6,088 nt of DNA, from assembly GCA_026396975.1 (NCBI GenBank), contig JAPLVT010000085.1, forward strand, positions 1-6,088, written 5' to 3'. The position numbers were made by a program, and so were the translations under genes. Positions 1 to 5,863 of this stretch are shown here, piece after piece. The DNA comes from Candidatus Iainarchaeum sp. Lineage in GTDB: Archaea; Iainarchaeota; Iainarchaeia; Iainarchaeales; GCA-2688035. Under the pieces are notes generated by a model, which searched no databases, was not told the DNA's origin, and saw only the letters and a list, made by a program, of their open reading frames with translations. The first letter of the stretch is position 1, and each line of letters starts with the position of its first letter.

Positions 1-1
1 T

Positions 2-856
2 TACTTCATGCCGCGGTATGTTGCAGTGGCGCTGGTGGACGGCACGGTTTTTGCGAGCGAAGAAGTCAATCAGCGCGTAGTGGTGCTGAACAGCGACTTT
101 TCCTTCAGGGATGTCATTGGAGAAAGCCTTGGTCCTGGAAACACCCAGTTCTTCTCGCCGCTGAACATGGCTGCCGACAAGCAGGGCAATCTTTACGTTG
201 CAGACAAAGACAACCACCGGGTTCAGGTCTTTGACTCAAGCCTGCAATTCGTGAAAACAATCGGCACTGGAAGGGGAAACGGCAACACGGAATTCGACGG
301 CCCAAGGAGCATCGCAATCGACAGCACTGGCAGGATTTTTGTGGTTGACAAGGGCAATGCAAGAGTGCAGGTTTTCAGCCCGAGCGGCGATTATGTTGCG
401 ACAATCAAAAGCGGAACAGGCTATGCGCTTGTGAAGCCCGAGCCGATTGCAATCGATGCGAGCGACAACATTTATGTTGCGAGCGCATCGGAGCCCACGA
501 TTACTGTTTTCGACAAGCAGCTGAATTATGTCAAAACAATCGATGCGGGCGACGACATGGGCGAACTCGAGGGCGGCATGGTTATCGACGGCAAGGGCAG
601 AATCGTTGTTGTCGGGATAAGCAGCGGCCAAATAAGGATGATTGACGCCGCAACAGGCGCCGCGGTAAAGACGGTTGGCGGCTTTGGAACAGCCAACGGC
701 AAATTCAACTGGCCCGGCGGAATAGCGATAATGCCGAACGGAAACTTCGTTGTTGCTGACGTGGGCAGCTTCAGGCTGCAGGTGCTTGATTCGGAACTGA
801 ATTTCGTAAAAATTGTTAACGGCGGCACTGACTTTGAAATAGAGACAGCGCAATAA
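2..856 (+). CDS. NHL-repeat beta-propeller protein, 5' partial
   Basis: Numbering is from the in-frame Met at base 8. At least five NHL-type blades are visible, starting near residues 48, 96, 144, 188 and 234, with part of another at the N-terminus. The pattern is F-x-x-P-x-x-x-A-hydrophobic-D, then G-x-hydrophobic-hydrophobic-V-A/V-D, then N-x-R-V-Q-V-F. The clearest blades carry YVADKDNHRVQVF and FVVDKGNARVQVF. The frame stays open to the left edge, and the bases before that Met (Tyr-Phe-Met-Pro-Arg) look like the first strand of another blade, so the gene very likely begins outside the window. NHL propellers are protein- or ligand-binding scaffolds, often extracytoplasmic in prokaryotes; no signal peptide or catalytic domain can be seen here. 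The TAA stop at 854-856 lies 18 bp from the convergent radical SAM gene. The family call is firm; the function is unknown. Confidence 0.87.
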   Translation, partial: YFMPRYVAVALVDGTVFASEEVNQRVVVLNSDFSFRDVIGESLGPGNTQFFSPLNMAADKQGNLYVADKDNHRVQVFDSSLQFVKTIGTGRGNGNTEFDGPRSIAIDSTGRIFVVDKGNARVQVFSPSGDYVATIKSGTGYALVKPEPIAIDASDNIYVASASEPTITVFDKQLNYVKTIDAGDDMGELEGGMVIDGKGRIVVVGISSGQIRMIDAATGAAVKTVGGFGTANGKFNWPGGIAIMPNGNFVVADVGSFRLQVLDSELNFVKIVNGGTDFEIETAQ

Positions 857-874
857 GCAGCCGCAGCCAATAAT

Positions 875-2212
875 TCACTTCTTTTCCCAAAAAACCTTTC
901 CGGCTTCGTCGTGGAAAAACAAGCCCTTGCAGCCCAAGGCAAGGTAGTGCCCGCTGTTTTCCAGCAAACCAAGGCTTTCAAGCTTTCGGATTTCAGCTGG
1001 GAAAGCCTCCTCAATTTCCAAGCCAAAAATTTTCAAAAATTCTTTTTTGTCAACGCCTTTTTTGCGCCTGTTTAAGCCGCTTTTTTTCAAGCCGAGCGAA
1101 ACCATCCTAATCATCATCTCCAGTTTTCCGAGTTTTTTTCCAAGAGCGGCGCTGATGCCCTGTTCAACCGCCTGCTGGTACTCGCGCAGCGGGAACCAGT
1201 TGTTATAATCCCAGCCCCCCATGAAAGAGCAGCTGCTCGCCCCGAATCCCACAAATTGCCCGTTGCTCCACTGGTTTTCCAAAAAACGCATCTCCTTTCC
1301 GCTGCGCACGAACTGGTACGGGAACTGCTGCACGTACCCCAGCGAAAGCATTTTTTCGACGAAAGAAGAGTACATCCAAAGCATTTTCTTAACGGAAGGG
1401 AATTCTTCCTTTTTTTTCGCAAAAAAGCCGGTGCCCTGCAGGACGCGCAGGTCGGAAGCAGTAATGCTTTCCGGGCGGAGCCCCCCTATTTTTTCCAGGT
1501 TTTTTCCCCAGCTTCCGATTGTTTGCCCGGGCAAGCCGTAAATCAGGTCAATGTTGATGTTTTTGAATCCGGCGCTTCTTGCAGAATCAAAAGCCGCTGC
1601 CGCCTGCGCAGCGCTGTGGTTCCTGTTGCAGCGCTCAAGAATGCCGTCGTTGAAATCCTGCATGCCAATGCTCAGCCTGTTGAAGCCTGCGTCCCCCAGC
1701 GCAAAAAGCTTTTTTTCGTCCAGGGTTTCGGGGCTCGATTCAACGGAAACCTCACTATTGTGCGCATCAAGCCCGAATGTTCCAATGATTTTATCCAGCA
1801 CTTTTCCAAGCTGCGCCGGTTCGAGCATTGTCGGAGTGCCGCCGCCGAAAAAAACGCTGTCCAATCCAACGCTTCCCTTTACAAGCCCGCCGTAAGCAGT
1901 GATTTCTTTTTCCATTGCCCGCAGGTATGATTCAATCTCCGTTCTCCCCGCTGGTATTTTCTTGTAATAGTGGCAGTATGCGCAGATGCTAGTGCAGAAC
2001 GGGAAGTGCGCGTAAAAAGCCATTCGCTGCCCGCTGAAATCGCTTGCACGCAGTTCCCTCTTGAGCCTTTCAAGCCCCATCGCGGGCATTTCCGCCGACG
2101 GCGGGTACCTGTAGACAAAATCGTGCCCGAACTGCTTTTTTTCAATGCCGGCTTTCGCAAGCGCGCGCAGGTCAACGCTTCTGATTTCTTTGCATGCCTT
2201 GCTTGGGCGCAT
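875..2212 (-). CDS. HemN/HemW-like radical SAM protein
   Basis: A 445-residue protein from the Met at 2212. The radical SAM cluster motif is C73-TSI-C77-AY-C80 inside the HemN-type context H69-F-P-F-C. Other family marks are GGGTPT (123-128, SAM binding), VESSPE (157-162), NRLSIGMQDF (178-187), DLIYGLPGQ (222-230) and GFGASSCSF (322-330). Residues of about 385-445 look like the C-terminal winged-helix-like part of this family. HemN oxidises coproporphyrinogen III anaerobically; HemW is a haem chaperone. The HNxxYW haem-binding motif expected just before GFG is replaced by ENQWSNGQF, so a haem role should not be assumed. An upstream in-frame Met at 2263 was not chosen, because a TATA-like box at 2235-2242 lies within that extension and is centred 26 bp before 2212, as expected for a leaderless archaeal transcript. 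The gene is divergent from the U32 pair, suggesting a linked function. Confidence 0.92.
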   Translation of the reverse strand: MRPSKACKEIRSVDLRALAKAGIEKKQFGHDFVYRYPPSAEMPAMGLERLKRELRASDFSGQRMAFYAHFPFCTSICAYCHYYKKIPAGRTEIESYLRAMEKEITAYGGLVKGSVGLDSVFFGGGTPTMLEPAQLGKVLDKIIGTFGLDAHNSEVSVESSPETLDEKKLFALGDAGFNRLSIGMQDFNDGILERCNRNHSAAQAAAAFDSARSAGFKNINIDLIYGLPGQTIGSWGKNLEKIGGLRPESITASDLRVLQGTGFFAKKKEEFPSVKKMLWMYSSFVEKMLSLGYVQQFPYQFVRSGKEMRFLENQWSNGQFVGFGASSCSFMGGWDYNNWFPLREYQQAVEQGISAALGKKLGKLEMMIRMVSLGLKKSGLNRRKKGVDKKEFLKIFGLEIEEAFPAEIRKLESLGLLENSGHYLALGCKGLFFHDEAGKVFWEKK

Positions 2213-2234
2213 GCTAATTATTACGGCTGTTGAA

Positions 2235-2242
2235 TAAATAAA
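2235..2242 (-). promoter_or_regulatory. TATA box of the radical SAM gene
   Basis: Read on the minus strand the element is TTTATTTA, centred about 26 bp upstream of the ATG at 2212. This is the usual spacing between an archaeal TATA box and the transcription start, so the mRNA would be leaderless and start at that ATG. No Shine-Dalgarno sequence is seen in front of it, which agrees. This element decides the start codon. Confidence 0.55.
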
Positions 2243-2296
2243 CAGTTCGCCAAAAAAGCGCACCCGATTCCGCGCGGCCGAAACCGTTCAAAAGCC

Positions 2297-2304
2297 TTAT
2301 AAGA
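2297..2304 (+). promoter_or_regulatory. TATA box of the UbiU-like gene
   Basis: TTATAAGA preceded by the purine-rich AAAAG (2289-2294 region), like a BRE plus TATA box. Its centre is 30 bp upstream of the ATG at 2331, giving an expected start of transcription near 2326-2328 and a leader of only a few bases. It faces away from the radical SAM promoter in the same 118-bp intergenic region. Confidence 0.55.
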
Positions 2305-2330
2305 AATTAGCGCGTTAAATCTAATTGGAA

Positions 2331-3311
2331 ATGCGCATTCTTTCGCCTTTCAGCAACCCGAGCGAGGTCGCTCCGCTTATCCAAGCAGGGGCTGACGAAT
2401 TGTACTGCGGCGTTGTGCCAGGGGAATGGGAGAAACGATTCACTTTCATCGGCAGCGTCAACCTGAGGCACGACAGGCTCGCCAACCTGCCTTCTTTCAA
2501 AGAGCTTGAGGAAGCAGTAAAAATCGCGGGCCCGCACCAGGTGCCTGTTTTTGTGGCGTTCAACGCGCATTTTTACAGCAGGGCGCAATGCCCCGCGGTG
2601 CTGAAGCAGGTTGAACAGGCGCTTTCAGCGGGCGCCGAAAGCCTCATAATAAGCGACCCCGCGCTGATAACCGCAGTGAAGGAAAAATTTCCCGATGCAC
2701 ATGTCTCCCTGAGCACTGCGCAGCCGTGCTTCAACAGCCAATCGCTGCGCTTCTTCAAGCGGCTGGGCGCCGAACGGGTTGTGCTGCCAAGGCATCTTTC
2801 CGTCCAAGAGATAACTGGCCTTGCAAGGGAAGCGAAAAAGCTGCAGATTGAACTCGAATGCTTTGTGATGAACGTTATCTGCCCGTTCATAGACGGATTG
2901 TGCACTTTCCAGCACATTGTAGAGCCGTCGCAGCAGCTTGCCGTGCAGCCGCTTGCATGCAGGGTGGCTTACGATATCGAAGTTACGGGCAGCGAAAAAC
3001 CCGAAAAAAAAGCAGTGGCGGGCGCTCACGTGCGCATCTGGAACGATGCCTATTCGAGCGACTGCGGCTTGTGCGCTCTGCAGTCTTTCGCAAAAGCAGG
3101 GGTTGCGAGCGTGAAAATTGCGGGCAGGGCGCACAGCCTGGAGAAAAAGATTGCCGACGTGGCAGCCGTAAAAAAGGCGGTTTTTCTCGCAAAAAAAATT
3201 CCGCCCGCGCGCTTCAGGGAAGAATGCGGCAAGCTATACTTTGATTTGTTCCACAAAACATGCCAATGCATCAACTGCTATTATCCGAGCGCTGGGAAGT
3301 GGAAACAATGA
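2331..3311 (+). CDS. U32-family protein, UbiU-like Fe-S hydroxylase subunit
   Basis: A 326-residue protein. The N-terminus (ILSPFSNPSEVAPLIQAGADELYCGV) is typical of family U32: a TIM-barrel-like start with the GADELYCG strand. Cysteines 177, 184, 191 and 210 lie in ECFVMNVIC...GLC...ACRVAYDIE, and C245/C248 in SDCGLC, followed by the U32 hallmark GVASVKIAGR (257-266). C177, C184, C210 and C248 match the four-cysteine cluster pattern of UbiU by eye; C311, C313 and C316 form an extra C-terminal cysteine group. U32 proteins were once called collagenase-like peptidases, but characterised members (UbiU/UbiV, TrhP, RlhA) perform oxygen-independent hydroxylation of ubiquinone precursors, tRNA or rRNA. 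The ATG at 2331 is preferred over a TTG at 2325 because of the TATA spacing and family start. Pairing with the next gene favours a UbiU-UbiV-like heterodimer; the substrate is unknown. Confidence 0.92.
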   Translation: MRILSPFSNPSEVAPLIQAGADELYCGVVPGEWEKRFTFIGSVNLRHDRLANLPSFKELEEAVKIAGPHQVPVFVAFNAHFYSRAQCPAVLKQVEQALSAGAESLIISDPALITAVKEKFPDAHVSLSTAQPCFNSQSLRFFKRLGAERVVLPRHLSVQEITGLAREAKKLQIELECFVMNVICPFIDGLCTFQHIVEPSQQLAVQPLACRVAYDIEVTGSEKPEKKAVAGAHVRIWNDAYSSDCGLCALQSFAKAGVASVKIAGRAHSLEKKIADVAAVKKAVFLAKKIPPARFREECGKLYFDLFHKTCQCINCYYPSAGKWKQ

Positions 3312-3331
3312 TGGAAACCGTGTTTCCTTCG
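3309..3331. repeat. Hairpin A, U32 intergenic pair
   Basis: Core stem GGAAAC-CGT-GTTTCC (3313-3327) is perfect. A T/T mispair (3312/3328) separates it from an outer 3-bp stem, TGA (3309-3311) with TCG (3329-3331, one T-G wobble). The outer left arm is the stop codon of the upstream gene. The core differs from array hairpin 3 (5762-5778) only by lacking one G-C pair. No T-tract follows, so an intrinsic terminator is unlikely. Confidence 0.6.
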
Positions 3332-3333
3332 GT

Positions 3334-3360
3334 AAAGCTTTTCTTATCAAGAAAAGGTTT
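3334..3360. repeat. Hairpin B, U32 intergenic pair
   Basis: Core CTTTTCTT-ATC-AAGAAAAG (3338-3356) is a perfect 8-bp stem with a 3-base loop. A G/G mispair (3337/3357) separates it from an outer AAA/TTT stem. It begins 25 bp after hairpin A and ends next to a possible GTG start at 3361 and 9 bp before the ATG at 3370. It could be a co-transcribed RNA hairpin controlling the second gene, or an operator; its left arm overlaps the place where a promoter for that gene would sit. Confidence 0.6.
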
Positions 3361-3369
3361 GTGGGGAAA

Positions 3370-4239
3370 ATGAAAAAGCATGCGAGTATCGGGGAAAATG
3401 CTGCCACGAATAAAAAGAAGCCAAGGGCGGCTTTTAGGGAAAAGATTGAGAAAGCGCTGTTCATCGCCAACGTGGGGCAGCTGAGGCCCTGGGAAATAGG
3501 GTTCAGCAGGGTCTACTTTGGTGCCGAGTTATGCGAGAGGCTGCTTCCGAGCGAAAAGGACCTGCGGGCGGCAAAAAAATTCTGCAAAAAAAACAAGATG
3601 GGGTTTTCTCTTGTAACTCCATTCCTCACAGACCCGGGCATTGAGAAAGCGCTGCGGCTCGTGCGCTTGCTTTCTCCGCACGATGAGCTTGTGGTCAACG
3701 ATTATGGTTTGCTGCCAGCGCTGAAAAGAAAAAAGCCGGGCCTTGTCGCCGGTCGGTTGCTGAACAGGCAATACAGGGACCCGCGCATCCCAGGGTTTAA
3801 AGGGAAAGTTCCGAAAGATTTTTTCACGCATTTAACGCAGAGCCATGCCGCTGCAGACGGCTTCCGGCAATTGCTGCAGCGCAACGGTTTCGAGCGGGTT
3901 GAGCTTGACAACTTGCCGCAAGGCATCGGCACTGACCTTAGCGGGAGCAGGCTGAGGGGATCGCTTTATGCGCCATTCACTTTTGTGGCAACAACCCGCC
4001 TCTGCTTGAGCGCCAACTGCGACAACATTTCTTTCTACAACAAAATGGGCATCTTCCCCTGCGGCAGGGAATGCCAGCGCTACCAATTCACGCTAAGCAG
4101 CCCAGGAATGGGAACGCTTTTCCTTTTCGGCAACACTGTTTTTGCAAAAAACCAGCGGCTGCCAAGCGAAGAGCAATTGCTGCGCAGGGGAATAAACAGG
4201 ATTGTTGTTAACAGCCCGCTGCAGCTTTTCCAAAAATAG
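3370..4239 (+). CDS. UbiV-like U32-family Fe-S protein
   Basis: A 289-residue protein. Residues 47-55 (RVYFGAELC) match the UbiV strand YLGETVC with its first cluster cysteine. LVVNDYGLL (107-115) and LVAGRLLN (125-132) are family strands. C217-x13-C231-x3-C235 closely resembles the C-x12-C-x3-C cluster motif of UbiV, with C212 as an extra cysteine. UbiV works with UbiU as a 4Fe-4S heterodimer in oxygen-independent hydroxylation; a UbiU-like gene lies 58 bp upstream on the same strand, so a complex is likely. The first 25 residues are Lys-rich and probably unstructured. The ATG at 3370 follows GGGGAAA; an in-frame GTG at 3361 is an alternative. The longest reading (from 3241) is unlikely because it overlaps the upstream gene by 71 bp and runs through two intergenic hairpins. 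A ubiquinone role is not implied in an archaeon. Confidence 0.88.
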   Translation: MKKHASIGENAATNKKKPRAAFREKIEKALFIANVGQLRPWEIGFSRVYFGAELCERLLPSEKDLRAAKKFCKKNKMGFSLVTPFLTDPGIEKALRLVRLLSPHDELVVNDYGLLPALKRKKPGLVAGRLLNRQYRDPRIPGFKGKVPKDFFTHLTQSHAAADGFRQLLQRNGFERVELDNLPQGIGTDLSGSRLRGSLYAPFTFVATTRLCLSANCDNISFYNKMGIFPCGRECQRYQFTLSSPGMGTLFLFGNTVFAKNQRLPSEEQLLRRGINRIVVNSPLQLFQK

Positions 4240-4262
4240 CCTTTTGCCTTTTACCTTAAGGC
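4232..4262 (-). terminator. Possible terminator of the sepF operon
   Basis: Read on the minus strand, a 5-bp stem GCCTT/AAGGC (4262-4246) contains the TAA stop of the tail-anchored gene in its loop and is followed by a T5 run (4236-4232). On the plus strand the same 12-bp convergent gap has T-rich runs (CTTTTGCCTTTT, 4241-4252), which would suit archaeal T-tract termination of the U32 operon. The stem is short, so this is tentative. Confidence 0.3.
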
Positions 4263-5060
4263 GATAACAATTATCACCAACAGCGCCAGAAGCATTATTG
4301 CCAGCACGGCATCGCGCTTGCTGATGAATGATGGCAGGTGCATGCTGCCTGTTTCTTTCTCGCCGCCGGCTGCCTGCGCTTCGCCACTGCTTTCCGCTTT
4401 TTTCCCGCCCCCAAGGTGCTTGGCAGTGGTTGCGCCGACTTCCTTGCTGTAGTGCAACCATGCTTTCGGCTCGCGCAGCTCTTGCAGTGTTTCTTTTGTA
4501 ATCTCGCTGACGCTCTTCTGCCGTGTCGGCAGTTTTTCCTCTTCCAGTAGCTCGCCGCTGACGCCGCTGATGCGCAGCGTATGCTCTTCGCCCCCTACGC
4601 CGACCGTTGCAATCCAAATCGGGTAATAAACCATTTTGAAATCGCTCAGCACAACGTCTTCCCAGCCGACCTGCAGCAGCCCGGCTGTTTTTAGCGAAGC
4701 AATTTTTTCGGCTTCATTGCCGCTGAAAAGCGGTTTTTTTGTCTCGGCTTCAATGCCCTCGGGCAGCGTGTTCACTGGCTCCACAATGCTTTCAACTGAC
4801 TCCATAACCTGCGCGTTCAGCTCGCCTGTTGCAGCGTCAAGAGCAGCCCTGCCCCTCTTTGTTTCTTTTACTATAACCCTGCCTTCCCTGGTCTCTTCCA
4901 GCGCGGCATCATAATAAAAAAAGTAGAAAGGGGAAAGCACAAGGCGCAATGACTTGGTTTCGAACTTGCGCCAGTTTTTCCTGCGCAAAAGCTTCTGGAC
5001 AAGCTCGCTGGCTTGCCCTTTAGAAAACGAAACAGGGAAAAGAGGTCCTGTTGTAGGCAT
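4251..5060 (-). CDS. Tail-anchored protein of unknown function
   Basis: I do not recognise this 269-residue protein. It has no N-terminal signal. Residues 250-268 (AVLAIMLLALLVIIVIAL) are a single C-terminal membrane segment with only one residue after it, so the bulk should face the cytoplasm as a tail-anchored protein. Residues about 205-240 are a Gly/Glu/Ala/Ser/Lys linker. Two segments look alike: 37-82 (LSPFYFFYYDA...GRAALDAATGELN) and 141-172 (VYYPIWIATV...HTLRISGVSGEL). Both have an aromatic Pro-containing strand, then a strand ending in a T/S-G-E-L turn, suggesting a duplicated small beta domain somewhat like PepSY-type folds (inference). It starts 11 bp after the sepF stop on the same strand with no clear ribosome site of its own, so co-transcription with sepF is likely. 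That context suggests, but does not prove, a role at the division site or membrane. Confidence 0.85.
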   Translation of the reverse strand: MPTTGPLFPVSFSKGQASELVQKLLRRKNWRKFETKSLRLVLSPFYFFYYDAALEETREGRVIVKETKRGRAALDAATGELNAQVMESVESIVEPVNTLPEGIEAETKKPLFSGNEAEKIASLKTAGLLQVGWEDVVLSDFKMVYYPIWIATVGVGGEEHTLRISGVSGELLEEEKLPTRQKSVSEITKETLQELREPKAWLHYSKEVGATTAKHLGGGKKAESSGEAQAAGGEKETGSMHLPSFISKRDAVLAIMLLALLVIIVIALR

Positions 5061-5071
5061 TGTAACCGCTA

Positions 5072-5431
5072 TTATTGGGCCTCTTTCCTTTTAATAATTT
5101 TTACCTTGCTCGGCGTTACTATTACCTTGTCCTGGCTGATTCTCGCGATATCGCCGTCGATAAGGTCAATTCCTTCCTTGATTTTGCTGACCAGCTCGCG
5201 AAGCTTTATCGCGTTCCTCTTGCTCAAATCAGCGATGTTCACCAGAACGATGTTGCCTGATTTCGCCTCGTTGACCACGAGATCAGCGTCAGCGTCTGTT
5301 GCCAGCATTATTGGCTTCACGAAAGCCTCTGCGTCCTCGTAAAGCGTCTCATCCTGCGTGTCAAGAGTGTTCAGGAACTCGTCGACGTCAATTCCGCCCT
5401 TCTTCTTCAGAACTTTGTCCAAAAAAGCCAT
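5072..5431 (-). CDS. sepF: SepF, archaeal FtsZ membrane anchor
   Basis: A 119-residue protein with the full architecture of archaeal SepF. Residues 1-12 (MAFLDKVLKKKG) form an amphipathic membrane-targeting helix, 13-33 are an acidic linker, and about 36-114 are the SepF core (VKPIMLATDADADLVVNEAKSGNIVLVNIADL..., then GDIARISQDKVIVTPSKVKI at 93-112). The GDIARI segment and final strand are the most diagnostic parts. In archaea SepF binds the C-terminus of FtsZ and ties the ring to the membrane. The length is normal and no key part is missing. The ATG at 5431 has GAGGGG 12 bp upstream (5444-5449), a rather long spacing. It is the first gene of a probable two-gene operon with the tail-anchored protein. 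No ftsZ is in the window. Confidence 0.93.
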   Translation of the reverse strand: MAFLDKVLKKKGGIDVDEFLNTLDTQDETLYEDAEAFVKPIMLATDADADLVVNEAKSGNIVLVNIADLSKRNAIKLRELVSKIKEGIDLIDGDIARISQDKVIVTPSKVKIIKRKEAQ

Positions 5432-5461
5432 CTAAAAAACACACCCCTCAATTCTGTTCTG

Positions 5462-5476
5462 TTTAAATAATATAAA
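5462..5476 (-). promoter_or_regulatory. sepF promoter, two overlapping TATA options
   Basis: On the minus strand an AT-rich block contains TTTATATT (5476-5469) and TATTTAAA (5469-5462). The first would start transcription near 5446, at the GAGGGG ribosome site; the second near 5440, about 8 bases before the ATG. Either gives a very short leader. Confidence 0.5.
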
Positions 5477-5517
5477 TTATCATAATTTCCTCACAAACAT
5501 TCTTTTAAATGCTATCG

Positions 5518-5585
5518 CTACGCCGCCGCAGGCGCTTTTTTAGGTGTTTTCCTGTGCGTTGGCGCTTTTAATGGCGGCGGCGTGG
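5518..5585. repeat. GC-stem repeat unit, copy 1
   Basis: CTACGCCGCCGC (5518-5529) pairs with GCGGCGGCGTGG (5574-5585) with one T-G wobble, closing a loop of 44 nt. GCCGCCGCAGGCG at 5522-5534 recurs exactly at 5614, and GCGGCGGCGTG at 5574 recurs at 5666. Both offsets are 92 bp, so this is an imperfect tandem duplication with a conserved stem. Confidence 0.65.
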
Positions 5586-5587
5586 TT

Positions 5588-5610
5588 TCAATCTTTCCTT
5601 AGTGTGATTT
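5588..5610 (+). repeat. 23-nt near-repeat, left copy
   Basis: Matches 5888-5910 at 18 of 23 positions; four of the five differences are transitions. It overlaps the end of GC-stem unit 1 and begins exactly 300 bp before its partner. Shared bases include TCAA, CTT, CCT, AG, GTG and TTT in the same order. Confidence 0.45.
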
Positions 5611-5613
5611 TTT

Positions 5614-5676
5614 GCCGCCGCAGGCGTTTTTTCAGCTTTTTCCCGAACGCTTGTATTCGCCGGTAGCGGCGGCGTG
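5614..5676. repeat. GC-stem repeat unit, copy 2
   Basis: GCCGCCGC (5614-5621) pairs with GCGGCGGC (5666-5673), and an inner GGCG (5623-5626) can pair with CGCC (5658-5661). The T-rich start of the loop (TTTTTTCAGCTTTTTCCC) resembles copy 1. The rest of the loop has diverged while the stem stays intact, which points to a structural role or recent duplication. Confidence 0.65.
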
Positions 5677-5687
5677 ATTCCTTGCAA

Positions 5688-5714
5688 CGTTAGAAATCCA
5701 TTGGATTTCTGACG
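5688..5714. repeat. Array hairpin 1
   Basis: Core AGAAATCCATTGGATTTCT (5692-5710), a 9-bp stem around one base. Junction T5691/G5711, outer stem CGT/ACG. It abuts hairpin 2 with no gap. Confidence 0.65.
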
Positions 5715-5741
5715 CGTCGAAAAACCAGGGGTTTTTCAACG
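5715..5741. repeat. Array hairpin 2
   Basis: Core GAAAAACCAGGGGTTTTTC (5719-5737), an 8-bp stem with loop AGG. Junction C5718/A5738, outer stem CGT/ACG. It has the same 27-nt total length as hairpin 1. Confidence 0.65.
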
Positions 5742-5758
5742 ACCCGCAGGTTTGCGAC

Positions 5759-5781
5759 GTTGGAAAGCCGTGCTTTCCGAC
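5759..5781. repeat. Array hairpin 3
   Basis: Core GGAAAGCCGTGCTTTCC (5762-5778), a 7-bp stem with loop CGT. Junction T5761/G5779, outer stem GT/AC (only two pairs). It is nearly identical to hairpin A at 3313-3327. Confidence 0.65.
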
Positions 5782-5805
5782 ATTGGGAAGCACGGCTTCC
5801 CGATG
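5781..5805. repeat. Array hairpin 4
   Basis: Core GGGAAGCACGGCTTCCC (5785-5801), a 7-bp stem with loop ACG. Junction T5784/G5802, outer stem CAT/ATG. It matches the reverse complement of hairpin 3 at 15 of 17 positions, so the two could also pair with each other. Confidence 0.65.
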
Positions 5806-5832
5806 CCTCAAAAACCAACTGGTTTTTAAGGC
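5805..5832. repeat. Array hairpin 5
   Basis: Core AAAAACCAACTGGTTTTT (5810-5827), an 8-bp stem around AC. Junction C5809/A5828, outer stem GCCT/AGGC. Confidence 0.65.
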
Positions 5833-5863
5833 GCCACGGAAACCAATTGGTTTCCATGGAGCC
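5830..5863. repeat. Array hairpin 6
   Basis: Core GGAAACCAATTGGTTTCC (5838-5855) is a perfect 18-bp palindrome. Junction C5837/A5856, outer stem CCA/TGG, then a G/A mispair and a further GGC/GCC stem, making this the longest hairpin. Confidence 0.68.

Noticed and set aside
1256..1930. 224-residue plus-strand frame opposite the radical SAM gene
   Set aside because: It is a shadow of the strongly motif-supported minus-strand gene and has no family signature.
2213..2263. Longer start of the radical SAM protein at 2263
   Set aside because: The extra 17 residues lie across the TATA-like box, and the spacing supports the ATG at 2212.
2331..3311. Collagenase-type peptidase
   Set aside because: This is the old U32 label. 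Cluster cysteines and the UbiV-like neighbour favour a hydroxylase-type Fe-S protein.
3309..3331. Intrinsic terminator after the UbiU-like gene
   Set aside because: The hairpin is not followed by a T-tract, and the next gene is on the same strand 58 bp away.
3241..3369. Longer start of the UbiV-like protein at 3241
   Set aside because: It overlaps the UbiU-like gene by 71 bp and translates through two hairpins; the extension looks unlike the family.
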